A DNA stretch of 64,000 bases from Arctopsyche grandis. Lineage: Eukaryota; Arthropoda; Insecta; Trichoptera; Hydropsychidae. The notes below the pieces were generated by a model. The model had not been told where the DNA came from, did no database searches, and worked only from the letters and a program-made list of their open reading frames with translations. The stretch lies in the NCBI RefSeq assembly GCF_051622035.1, contig NC_135362.1:24079001-24143000 (forward strand), written 5' to 3'. A program made the translations under genes and the position numbers. Below, in pieces: positions 46,959 through 58,296 of the stretch. Position 1 is the first letter of the stretch, and each line of letters begins with the position of its first letter.

Positions 46959-49900
46959 TGTTCCGACCAAGTCTTCATGGTCAGCTTTCGTGGCGTTACG
47001 ACCAAAGGAGCCGTTTTGGAGGGAGATCGGCGCCGAGCGCGCGTCCCCGCCTCCTATTCGTTTTCCGCTTCGGTCGAGTGAACATCTCTGTTCGCTACCG
47101 AGTTTGTTCCCACCACCGAGTCCCGATCAGCTCAGCCTGGATCGGCAGACGATACTGGAAGTACAGCTTCAGTATACGTCCGGTGAGAAGTGAGGAAATC
47201 CTGGTCTTTCTTCGTCGAAGTCAGATCACGTAGTCACGTGAGGAGTGAGGTTATCATAACCTCTCGAACACGTGCGCGCTAATTTCACGACGGACTCCCC
47301 CCCCCCCCCTGCTTATTCTCTGTATTTATACATATATAAAATACAGTCACCATACAAACAGAATTATAACCTGTTTTCATTATTACAATTTCCCCCCTTT
47401 TTCCACATCACGCATCCCACGCACATTACGAAGGAGAAAGGGACATAGCAGAGCAGCCGACATCAGCAGAGACCAGACCACCGACGACGAAGGAAGGCAC
47501 CTTGAGGAAACCAGCCCCGCCCACGCTTACCACGAGCTTCTACAAAACCGACTTCCGGGGTGCTCTCGAGTTGAACATCCCTGGAGTCTGTACATTTTGG
47601 TCCTTCGATTCCGTATGTCTTCAGAGCTGGTCTTCCAACGTCGTCGAATCCAGGTTGGTCGTAATTAGCATTTTTCTGTTGTTGTTGCTATTTTTTTTGG
47701 TCGTCAACGTCCATTTTGTTTTTTCCCGCGTCCATTTTTTCCTTTGTTTGATTTCGTCGCATTTCAATAATGGCGTCTTTGAGTACGCTTAAAAATACGC
47801 GGAAAAGAATTCGCGCTCGGTTAACGAGAAACGCGAATCAATTGGGGGACGATCTGAGCATCTTCGAGCTCAGAATCAGGCTCGAAACAATCAGACCATT
47901 ACTGTCTGAATTCGAAGCGATCCAAGCTCAGATAAACGAGCTGGACCAAGAAGAGGCGCAGGCCTCCGAATCCGTCGTGGACCTATTTGATAGGGAGCAT
48001 ATGGCCGCCTTCGTGCGATGCACCGAAGCAATCAATTTGCGTGAGCCGCAATTGAGCGCTTCACCGTTAGATGGCGCTAACCTCACAATGTCACCTGTAC
48101 CGCAATCAAATTCGGCAATAAAATTGCCCCGTTTGGAGTTGCCCACCTTCGAAGGCAACGTCCAAAATTGGCCGCTTTTTTCACAACGCTTCTTGGCCGC
48201 TATGGCCGGCGAGAGTTCGCAAATCGCCCGGTTCCAATACTTACTAGGAAGCCTAAAAGGAGAGCCCCAACGTTTAGTTGACGGCTTGGAATTAGCTTCA
48301 GATTCATTTACGAGCGCGTGGTCCATTTTGGATCAACGCTATAACAACAAAAAAATTGTTGTTCAGTATCACCTTCAGGCATTGCTTGAAGCCGAGCCAG
48401 TCGTGAGCAACAATCACGTCAGTCTGCGTCGTCTCATAGATGATGCCAACATGCATGTACGTGCGCTCGTTAACTTGGGCGTCCGGGTCGAGACCTGGAA
48501 CGAGATTCTGGTGATGTTTATCACCAGAAAACTCGACCGGAGTACACTTCTGCAATGGGAGCTTCAGACTCCCAAGTATGAAGACTGCACGTTTAGCAAA
48601 ATAATGCATTTTCTAACGTGCCAGTGCCAATCGATGGCAAATGCCGACTTCGTCTTAAAAGGCGAGTCGAATCCTCGACCAAGAACCATTACGAATCCGA
48701 AGGCAGCAGTTCTGCATGTGAGGAGGGAACGCCCCTCCTGCATCAGTTGCAGCGGAAGTCATTCTCTGCTAGCCTGTCCATCATTCCGCCAAATGAGCGG
48801 TGATGAGCGTAGGTCGAACGCCATAAAACGTCGACTATGTCTCAACTGCTTGAGGCCAGGGCACATAGTTCACGCGTGCCAAACAAAGCAGAGATGCTTC
48901 AAATGCGGTCATGCCCATCACACCATGTTACATGACTCAACTCCATACCAAACTTCGCCTTCAAATAAGGCCAAACATTATCGGAGCCCCAAGAAATCAG
49001 AGAACGCCAAACCCGTAAAATCATCGTTGGTTTTACACTCGGTGAGACGCGTATCGCCTTTTCACGCCCGAACTGTCCTGTTATCCACCGTGGAAGTACA
49101 AGTTCGCGGCGGAGATGGGCGTTCGCACAAGGTTCGAGCATTGTTAGATAACGGCTCCGAACTCAACCTCATCTCTGAAGACTTAAGAAGGCGACTCGCC
49201 TTAAAGTCGAAAAGGATGGACGTCAACCTGGTAGGAATAGGTTCAAATAGGACGTCCATTACTAGTGGCGCGGTAATTCGAATTCTACCGCGCATCCCCA
49301 ATCAGGGCTCCAGTGTTGATCTCGATTGCGCAATCATGCCCGAGATCGCGAATCAACTTCCATCGCGCAACGTGTCCGAGATTCGGAGCCATTTGCCGCT
49401 TCATCTCCCCCTTGCCGATCCGTCATTCGATATTCCCGGTACAGTGGATATGGTGATAGGCAGCGACGCCTATCATGCGATGTTACGCAATGGCAAACGT
49501 ACCATTTTAGTTCCCTCCAAGTCACGCGGTGACAGAGGAGGACGCATCGCGATGATGAATACAGCTTTCGGCTGGATATTGGGCGGCTCTCTAGAAGCGC
49601 CCACAGTTTCAAGCGATTCTCGGAATTGCCATCACACAACGGGTCGTGATCCGTTATCTTGTTTTGGCGCGAGACGTCCAGTCAAGACAGTTACGCGTCC
49701 CCTGGACGAATCGCGTATTTCCGCGGTACGAAGATTCCGCTTGCCGAAGCGCAATGTACCCGCGCCCTTTAACCCTCACATCTTTCGACCTTCCCAACCC
49801 AGCTCCCATAACTCCTGGCCAGTTCCTAGTTGGCGCACCACTAGTTGCGCAACAGCAGGAGGATCTGGTCGATCAACCCGGAGCGAGGGTGCTACCGCAC

Positions 49901-51150
49901 CAGCACATGCAGCAGCGGCCCCTGGCAGACAGGGGCACAGGAGTAGGTCCTACTACTCCTCCATCAGCAACACCAAGCGAGCAGTCCGGCGAGTAGCTCG
50001 ACTGCCAGTCGAGCAGCACTCAGTGAATTTGTGCAACGGTGTGGCGAACGTTCATAACGTCCCACATTAAAGTTGGCGCGTTGTTTGTATCTGTGTTGTG
50101 GATTCAGTTTATGTGTTTTAACTTAAGTTTTTGAGTTGCTTTTCTTTTATGCTTCTCTTGTTGGTTTGATTGGTGCCTTGTAATGGAGCTATCAGGATAG
50201 ATTGGGACATATAACGATTGAACAATATTGTTACCTAGCATTGGTGTTGGTTATTTGTTGGTGTTTTGGTTGTTTGTTTGTCTATTTTTTGTTTGTTTCT
50301 TGCCGGCTTAGTCAGCTGCTTATGTAGGATGGGAAATTGACGATGGACTAATGTTATTTTGTTTGCTGACTGGGTTATTTGTTGTGTTGTTTTTTGTTTT
50401 TTTGTTATTTTTTTGCTTATTTGCTTGGTTTTTGTGTATTTCATTAGTCGCTTGTGCACCATTAATTCTTATTTGTTTTGGAATTCGATCCTCTGACTTC
50501 CAACGGGGGGAGTATGTTCCGACCAAGTCTTCATGGTCAGCTTTCGTGGCGTTACGACCAAAGGAGCCGTTTTGGAGGGAGATCGGCGCCGAGCGCGCGT
50601 CCCCGCCTCCTATTCGTTTTCCGCTTCGGTCGAGTGAACATCTCTGTTCGCTACCGAGTTTGTTCCCACCACCGAGTCCCGATCAGCTCAGCCTGGATCG
50701 GCAGACGATACTGGAAGTACAGCTTCAGTATACGTCCGGTGAGAAGTGAGGAAATCCTGGTCTTTCTTCGTCGAAGTCAGATCACGTAGTCACGTGAGGA
50801 GTGAGGTTATCATAACCTCTCGAACACGTGCGCGCTAATTTCACGACGGACTCCCCCCCCCCCCCTGCTTATTCTCTGTATTTATACATATATAAAATAC
50901 AGTCACCATACAAACAGAATTATAACCTGTTTTCATTATTACAATTTCCCCCCTTTTTCCACATCACGCATCCCACGCACATTACGAAGGAGAAAGGGAC
51001 ATAGCAGAGCAGCCGACATCAGCAGAGACCAGACCACCGACGACGAAGGAAGGCACCTTGAGGAAACCAGCCCCGCCCACGCTTACCACGAGCTTCTACA
51101 AAACCGACTTCCGGGGTGCTCTCGAGTTGAACATCCCTGGAGTCTGTACA
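46959..51150 (+). mobile_element. BEL/Pao LTR retrotransposon fossil, incomplete, very young
   Basis: Two 636-bp LTRs (46959-47594, 50515-51150), beginning TGTTCCGACC and ending CTGTACA, appear the same throughout by eye. They are flanked by an exact 5-bp duplication CCAGG. The interior carries a gag-type region from 47770 with the coiled N-terminal part and DUF1759-type core of BEL/Pao, then cysteine knuckles (CLNCLRPGHIVHAC, CFKCGHAHHTMLH) and a protease-like part with LLDNGSELNLIS. A purine tract ACGGGGGGAG precedes the right LTR. No reverse transcriptase, RNase H or integrase part is seen, so it is incomplete and cannot move by itself. Matching LTRs mean a recent insertion in this lineage. 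It is the most GC-rich stretch of the window. Confidence 0.92.
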
Positions 51151-51218
51151 CCAGGAAATACATACATATACCCAAAAAGCGAAGTAAGAAGAGGCTAGTA
51201 ACAAATTACTATTTTTTC

Positions 51219-51397
51219 GGTAAAGAAAAACGGATTATTTCGCACATTGCGAATATGTGGCACTCGAGTTCTCGTTAGTATGATAGTTCGCGTGCGTAGC
51301 TCTCGATGGATGGAATATTCGGGTGTCAGATGTTCCGTGATAGAGATTTTAGTGACGTGTGCGAGATCACTTTGTGCAGAATAATCACCGAACCACC
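51219..51397. mobile_element. Inverted-repeat MITE, copy C of the 18618 family
   Basis: It shares GTGGCACTCGAGTTCTCGTTAGTA and GTGTCAGATGTTCCGTGATAG with the copies at 18618 and 18831, and ends AATAATCACCGAACC. The left end GGTAAAGAAAAACGGATTA resembles the alternative end of this group. Confidence 0.65.
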
Positions 51398-51670
51398 GAT
51401 AAAACCAGCACGATTTTGTTTTAAAAACCACCTACTGAATTTCAGCAAGCAAAACATATAAAGGTGACAGCAAAGACGCGGAACGTGCTTTTTTTCTTAA
51501 GATAGTTTTGCATTGCAAAAAAAATAATATTCTACCAACTCCAGTACAGCAAATCTGCATTGTCGCGTCCTTTCTTAAATCTCATCACCTGGAGTATTTT
51601 CGGCGATATTTTATCCTTGTATTGACATATGTAGGTTTGGCAGAGACAGAGAGATGTAATAAGTAGAGGT

Positions 51671-51790
51671 AGGACCGGAAGCGCGCCGTCTATTGTTCCA
51701 TTATTGTAAATGCTTTGAAAAAAAGGTTCGGCAAACCTTTAACAATGCATTTACAACATATGAACAATGGACAGCGTGCTCTGGGTCGGT
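51671..51790. mobile_element. Short hairpin element, relative of 40495
   Basis: Inverted repeat GTCTATTGTTCCATTATTGTAAATGC...GCATTTACAACATATGAACAATGGACAGC with central AAAGGTTCGGCAAACCTTT. It is next to the dispersed repeat at 51790. Confidence 0.6.
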
Positions 51791-52805
51791 AATAAGAATA
51801 GAGGGGCCCTTACGAATAAATAATTGTTGTCAATTTTACGCGGCACGTCTCTATAAATACGCTACATCACACGGAATACAATCGGATCAATTTACTTATA
51901 AAAATGTATCCCATGTTGTTTATTGTGTGTTTTTGAATGTATTGTGCAATTTTTACCGATGCTTGCCCATCTTGCGAGTAATATAAACAAACGGAGAAGT
52001 TTTTATCGGACATACGTTGAGCACCAAGCGTCAAATACGACTGATGCTAAAATTATTTAGATCTGTCCGTGGACAGAATTTGCATATGGAATCCTCATTT
52101 TAAAAAGGATATTACATGTATTGAAAGGGTTCAAAGGAGAATTTCAAAGATTCCTTCTGAACTCAAATCACTTTCTTATAATGAAAGATTGAAAATAATG
52201 AATCTCACTACATTGGAGACGAGAAGATCTAGAGGTGACTTAATCGAAGTCTATAAAATTCTTAATAATCACTATAATTGTCATATGTCTAATGTTATTT
52301 CATTCAACATAAACACTCACCTCAGAGGTCACACGCTTAGACTCCAAAAAGATAAATCTAATAAATTGATCAGAGATACATTCTTTTCTAACAGAGTGGT
52401 TTCAGTTTGGAATAGTCTTCCCAACGATTTAGTAACCTCTATTAATATTAATATTTTTAAGAATAAACTTGATACTTTTTTTAAAACCAAAGGATTTTTG
52501 TGATTCTTCTTTCCCATAATCATATTTCTGTATTTTTATCTTTTTTTGTTTATTTATTTTATATTTTTTTTTTCTTCTCTTATTTTATTTTATTTTAATA
52601 TTGTTTTTTTTTAATGTATTTTAATTTTTCTCATTGTTTTATTGCATATATGTATAATTTGTAAAATTATGTTTATTCAAACCCCTTGGGCCTATCGGCT
52701 TTGCCGCCTCCCCCAAGTATATTAAATAAATAAAATAAATAAAAAAAGAATGTCACTTGACAACAAAAGAACACCTAAAGCCACTTCTATTAGTATTACA
52801 TTTCT
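51790..52805 (+). repeat. Second copy of the 350-bp dispersed repeat, split by a LINE
   Basis: Parts 51790-52079 and 52747-52805 match 33333-33685. The interruption is the 5'-truncated LINE at 52080-52746. Confidence 0.75.
52080..52746 (+). mobile_element. 5'-truncated LINE (CR1/L2-like), C-terminal reverse-transcriptase part and tail
   Basis: Codes up to a stop at 52503 for the region after the RT domain typical of CR1/L2-like elements (CIERVQRRISKIPSELKSLS, then TTLETRRSRGDLIEVYKILN, then FFSNRVVSVWNSLPND). It ends with a T-rich 3' UTR, the hairpin CCTTGGGCC...CCCCCAAG and a tail of AATAAA repeats. AGAAT at both ends (52075-52079, 52747-52751) is the target duplication, confirmed by the empty copy near 33628. 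The coding part is still open, so the insertion is fairly young. Confidence 0.85.
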
Positions 52806-53015
52806 TTGGCGCTAGTCCATTTATGTAATTTTTGTATGGAATTGTGTATGTATGTTTTACGTGTCGAGAACAATTGAATGTTCTCTTTCGCTTATTGGAT
52901 GAATGGAGAATTTTTCAATAGGAGCTCAAAGAAAAACGCACTCGAAATAGATGGTTGACGCACCAGGCTCGGCACGGACAACTGTACTTACTATTATCCT
53001 ACCATATGTCATCAG
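52806..53015. other. Short non-coding spacer
   Basis: No gene or repeat recognised between the LINE-split repeat and the hAT transposon. Confidence 0.5.
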
Positions 53016-53023
53016 GATAGGAT

Positions 53024-55586
53024 CAGTGGCGGCTCGTGATAATTTTTAGTGGCGGGGCTGCACTGAAAAGATGTCTAAAAAATGTCACCATAATTGTTCT
53101 ATCATGTCATAACAGGACAAAATAAGCACAATTTTTAGCGTACGACCACTTACATGTGGATTTAAGTACTATTGAAAAAAAAAACTAGCAAAATTCACCA
53201 CCCATTAAAGGGGTGCGTCCAAACGCGATGAAGATTTCGAAAAATACGCTGCCACTCCAGTAAGATTGCTAAAAAAAATTCGCGCTTGCTGGTTTCGCGA
53301 CCCGGCTTTCTCAACAACTAAATTAAGTTGATGAGCATAACAGTGAACGAAGTGTGCATTTTTATAAGTTTGTTTCAAAATTTTCTGTACACCTCCCCTC
53401 TCTCCGCTCATTACAGCGGCACCGTCGTAAGTTTGAGCAATAAGTTTTTCATTGTCATCGTTTAAAACTAGTGTAGGCGGGGTAGGTAAGTGTGTTGACA
53501 GCGCTGTTGAATGATCAGAAGGTTGCGTAGATCACGTCGGGGTCACCAATGTAGGCGGGGTACATGTGTGTTGACAGCGCTGTTGGATGATCAGAAGGTT
53601 GCGTAGATCACGTCGGGGTAGTACCAATGTAGGCGGGGTAGATGTGTGTTGTCAGCGCTGTGGGCTGATCAGAAGGTTGCGTAGTGTAGTGGTGGCTGTT
53701 CAGGAGCTGTATGTCGACGCTTGCTGCTCTGGGTCGACTGGCGTTGTTTGGGTTGTACCTCCTTTTATAGTGTTTCTGGAATCGCCTGACCGATGGTGGT
53801 GGTTTGTTGATGCGTAAGAAAGGAATGCACTTTTGTCGAGGCGTAGAATTTTCTGGAACGATTGATGGAAGTGGTTGTTGATGCGTAAGCGCATGTGGTT
53901 GTTGATGCGTGAACGAGGAATGCACTTTTGTCGAGGCGTAGAATTTTCTGGAATGATTGGCGCCGTTCCGCTCGATGTGGTTTAATGGTGGCGGCGTGTT
54001 TCGACCGTTTTGGTTCCACTCGACTGGTAGGGGCGTTCCGCTTGAGTTTAATATAATGACTGCAGGTGTACGACGTCTGGTTTTCGGGAATGTAGTTTGT
54101 TGTTGCGGAATATTCTCGAATGTTTCGATGACGATGACGACGACGAGATTCCTACACTAGTTTTAATTGTTCAGTAATGCATGCGCTCTTATTTTCCGGA
54201 TTAAAAAAAACCCCAAAAACTTTACCCCCTAATTCGTAACGAAAAACATTAACCTGTTGACAATGTACATATATACATCGGTTGTTTCATCTGCCATAAC
54301 AGCTAGATAAGTTGCTTTTTTTATTTCAGCACTTATTTGTTCCCTACACACGTTCAAAATAAAATCTAAAAGTTCATTTTGAATAGTTTTTGATGTCCCT
54401 TTAAAAACCGAAGAAGTTTGAAAATGTTTTTTTAAAGAATCGTCGAAATTTTGTGAATATTCTAGAAGCCCCCGAAAAACTCCTGGATTTTTTGAATTAT
54501 CTGTTTCATCGTGTCCCCTCATTGGCATTTCAAATTTACCGCAAAATTTAATCAATAATTTTAAATAAAACATCCCGATTTTTTTTGACGTTTTCGTTAT
54601 GCTTATCTATTTCCCGCCGACAAGCTTCGCTTAAATGGGTTTTTATGTTAGCCGATCCCAAAATCGTGAGATTACACACATTTTTTAAGTGTTCGACACT
54701 TCCCTAGTGTTATTTAATTTTATCGTTTAAATGTTTTAAGTCAATAACTCCTGTTTTATAAATGTCTGGATTAAATTTTCGCGAGTAACTAAAAGATCTA
54801 CTAGTTGCAGGCTGTGAAATAATTAAATTGGGCGTGAGGCAGCCTAATGCTTTTATAGCGACTTTTTCGGTAAGTTCTAGTCGCGAAAAGTGCAAATTTT
54901 GTAAATATTTTACTGAATTCTTTTTTTCTTCCATTTTTAAAAGAAAAAAAAACTTAATATATTTAAATAAAAATTACGAGAAAAAGTTAAACAGATTTGA
55001 AAAAAGTTTGCTGTTATCAAAATGAAAACGACTCACCGAAGATTTGATGAGGGCTCGTACACAACCAATTAAGAGTAACGAAAACGAATAAAGCTGTGAT
55101 CGTGCGATTCAACTAATCAAATGTAAGATCAAGCGCGCGAAATCTTAAACAAACTGACAGATGAATGTCGTTTAACAGGCGAAGGCTGCCGACTATCCAG
55201 CCCAAAACGCCAGAGTGAGTGAAAGAGAAAGAGCTATCTGCAGTTGCAAATAGCTCTTTCTCTTTCTCGTTCCGCAACCCGGGCTGCGTGGCGCTCAGGG
55301 CGGCGCTGTAAAACTTTACAGCCAGTACAACAACATTTTAATTCATCTATCACCATACAAGTTAGTGGGGTCTTCGAGACGGTCAACATTACTTACAATA
55401 TCACCCTTTTGGATATGGGTGATATTGTACGTAATATTTACTCTGTCGAAGGCCCCAATAGTTCGTCCATCCAACTAATAAAAAAAATATCATTAATAAA
55501 TAAAAAATTAAATGTATTATTAATATATTTAAGAATTTTATAGGAGGGGCTGCAGCCCGGCAGCCCGTTAGGACGAGCCGCCACTG
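53024..55586 (-). mobile_element. hAT transposon (ZMYM1-like transposase), decayed, 2.56 kb
   Basis: The ends CAGTGGCGGCTCGTG and ACGAGCCGCCACTG are inverted, with an exact 8-bp duplication GATAGGAT (53016-53023, 55587-55594). Minus-strand transposase pieces: an N-terminal part at 54934-54710; a DUF4371-like part at 54573-54229 (FRGLLEYS, SKTIQNELLDFIL, YLAVMADETTDV with the catalytic Asp context); and LIAQTYDGAAVMSGERGGVQ, then AHFVHCYAHQLNLVVEKA at about 53450-53205. It is interrupted by the GC-rich insert at 53471-54157 and by decay. Hairpins at 55220-55265 and 55393-55430 lie near its right end. Confidence 0.88.
53471..54157. mobile_element. Nested 687-bp GC-rich element with internal minisatellites
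   Basis: The ends GTGTAGGCGGGG and CCTACAC are inverted; TA is duplicated at both sides (or ACTAGT, since the target is the palindrome AAAACTAGTTTT). Removing it restores the hAT frame, LKLV joined to LNDDNEKL. It contains three copies of an about 80-bp repeat (AATGTAGGCGGGGTA...GCGTAGATCACGTCGGGG) and a second repeat around GTTGATGCGTAAG...GAATGCACTTTTGTCGAGG. Base composition differs sharply from the surroundings. No transposase; superfamily unknown. Confidence 0.75.
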
Positions 55587-55594
55587 GATAGGAT

Positions 55595-56256
55595 ACTTAT
55601 AATTTCTTAAAAACACCCACTCAGTTTTAGTGATTTTTGTTTATTTTTCTGCTAGTATTATATTAATATAAATTTGTTAATTTTTGACTGGGCAGTTCAC
55701 CGCATCAGCGCTCCTTAGGACGAGCCGTTCCTGGTTGGGATTATCAAATGTGTACATTTTATTCCGGCGACTGTTTTTGGTTGGCTAAGATAATTGGGCG
55801 AGAGATATATGTACCTAATAAAAAATACTTGGGAGAAGACATACATATTATGAGTCTATATTTTTCTAATTTATTTCTGAGTCAGTCGAAAAGTATCATA
55901 ATCGAATGAAAAATTTAGTGCTTGCTAGTATATGCATACACGCGATGTATATTTTTCTATTTATTATTAAATAGCAAATTGATAATGAAGCTTTAACAAT
56001 TAACAAAAACTAAAGCCAATGCACCCGAAAAATGCGGTGAATCCCCTGAATTGAGAACAATGGTGGAAAATTTGGACTAGATTATATTAATGTGATGCGA
56101 TATATCTTTATCGATATGAAAAATGTCAACACGGTTGATATACAGTTGGTCGTGATTATGATGTTTAAGAAATATAATTAAAAGGCAAAGATCGAATTAA
56201 AAACATTTTATTACTAATTATACATTTATCATAAAGGTATTAAACTACATATAAAT
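55595..56256. other. Intergenic region
   Basis: Near 55690-55735 there is a decayed hAT end like that at 53024 (TTAGGACGAGCCG). Otherwise AT-rich with nothing recognised. Confidence 0.5.
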
Positions 56257-56840
56257 TCATTTCCTGGCAGGTGTGTATATTATATTTAACAGTCTGCAGT
56301 CGGCTTCCAATATGGTTAAATCCGTCTCCGAACCTAAAAACCTAGACGACAGTTCCAGATCGTTAACCATCAGTCGAACTTTAGTACCGATAACATAATC
56401 GTTCGCATTTTTAATCGGTCGATTGCACACACACTGAAACTTCCATCCGAAATCAATATAGAGATCGTTTTCGACAATATTCACTATTTCACCGGCCACG
56501 ATTTTGCCTCGGGGATCGCCAAGCTGAAACATAGATTGCAGGTTATGGCAAATGCGAACTCGTTATTTATAGTATGAGGAGTTTGGAGGTGACGAACGTC
56601 TACGAATTTGGAGTGGCGAAGGAGAGCTGCGAAGGTGCGATTGTCTGGTGGGGCTGGAGCCGTCGCGGCTTCTATGTCGGCCGATTGTCTCGCGAAGGCT
56701 TTTGCGAAGCCGCTCACTCTGTGGACAGATTCTGATTCCGGGGGCGAAGTCTCTGTCGTGGTGGAGAGACGAGCCCCGAACGCCCCCCGGCCGGCTACCG
56801 CGAGCCCCCCTCTCAGCCTCAACGCTGTCAAACCTAGCAT
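56257..56840 (-). CDS. MRPS28: Mitochondrial small-subunit ribosomal protein S28
   Basis: Two exons, 56840-56598 and 56523-56257, joining in phase 0 (GAC|GTTCGT donor, TTTCAG acceptor) to give 169 aa. The arginine- and alanine-rich N-terminus (MLGLTALRLRGGLAVAGRG) looks like a mitochondrial presequence. The conserved part runs from FAALLRHSKFVDLGDPRGK through EIVNIVENDLYIDFGWKFQC to the end, with LELSSRFLGSETDLTILEA. This fits the MRPS28 family (S1-like fold, small mitochondrial subunit). The upstream region has TGACAGCTGACGTAAC near 56882, a possible CRE-like site. Confidence 0.92.
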
Positions 56841-56935
56841 CGTAGGTTATGTCAATTTACTCCGTGCTGGACCCACGGATATGACAGCTGACGTAACAAC
56901 GCATTCTACGGCCAGACTTCATTTTATTTTAATTC

Positions 56936-57151
56936 GGTAAACGGACTACTAGTCAAATGTGAGCCTGTCACAGGACAACTGGTCACTCTAGATCGGTCAC
57001 TCGTGATCATCCGTCACGCTAAAACTGGTCACGAGAAAACTAGTCACACGCTAAAACTGGTCACACGCTAAAACTGGTCACGAGAAAATTGGTCACACGC
57101 TTAAACTGGTCACGAGAAATGTCGCTTGTCGATCGTTTGCATCAAACCCAC
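56936..57151 (+). repeat. GGTCAC-rich repeat joined to a MITE end
   Basis: It starts GGTAAACGGACTACTAGTC and continues like 2544-2690, with several units of GGTCACACGCTAAAACT. It ends in GTCGCTTGTCGATCGTTTGCATCAAACCC, the right end of the 62546-type MITE. It looks like a composite element upstream of MRPS28. Confidence 0.6.
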
Positions 57152-58296
57152 ATTTTATATATTACTTGATATTAAACTAAAACTTCTACATAATTATGTA
57201 GATATGAAATTTCAGTTCAGAAAGGTTTTGGAGAAAATCTTAAAAAACTTTAGATCAAAAGCACCACTACCGAAGTAAAACTATTAGAAAAAAATAAATA
57301 ATACACGTGTATGAAATTTATTATACCTTACCAAGATTTATTGACATCGATAAACAAATAAGTATGTATGCAATTAACACACTATCATAATAATAAATGT
57401 TGTAATATAACATTTATAAGATTTGGCAAATATATGCCTCGTTGATTCTGTGCATATTTACATACATACATAATGTAATACATATGTGTGTATGTATGTA
57501 TGTACATATGTACATATTTATGATGAAACATTTTCATCTTGATTTTAAGGATGTATACAAACTACATTGCGAATTTAAATTAAATATGATTTATTTTATT
57601 GTCATTTATTTGAGACATTTAAACATTTATTATAATTTTAACAGTTTATCTTTTTTTAACAACACATTTATTTTTTGTATTTCATAATACTGATTATTTT
57701 ATAATTCAAAATATTTTTGATTGTTGAAATTGACAATCATAAATACATTTCAATAGAATATTTTCATTCACAAAATAAATGGACTATTTTAAATATTTTT
57801 TGGAACACGCACGGGGAAAATATCTTTTTGGTTGCTAATTCTAAATGCAAAAATTCTACAACTAAAAGTATTTTTATAAATCAGTGAAATATAATATAAA
57901 ATCAATGAGACATAATTTTTTTTTTCAATAAAAATTTCCTATAAAATATCAATCAATAACTAGATTTAATTGACTTTTAATAATATGACTTTAAAAGTTT
58001 TAATTTGTTGAGATTCAGTATGTTATTTGAAATCAATATGGAAAAGCAAAATATGCTACCTAAAATGCACGTTTACATTTTTTAACGAGTCTTAAATAAA
58101 AATAAAATTACATTAAAAACTATTATCACAATTTTTGAAATTTACAATTCTGGACCGAAATCTATTGTAAATTCAACGAATACTACATTCAACAAAATAT
58201 TGCATTATAGTTCCATGTTTATTTATTAAATATGAAGCTCGATCGGGACAATGAATACTCTATAACAGGAACAATATTAATATTTCAACATGAAGT
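57152..58296. other. Intergenic region between MRPS28 and glutaminase
   Basis: Very AT-rich, with an ATGT/ACAT microsatellite at about 57465-57515. No gene recognised; open frames are short and without support. Confidence 0.55.
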
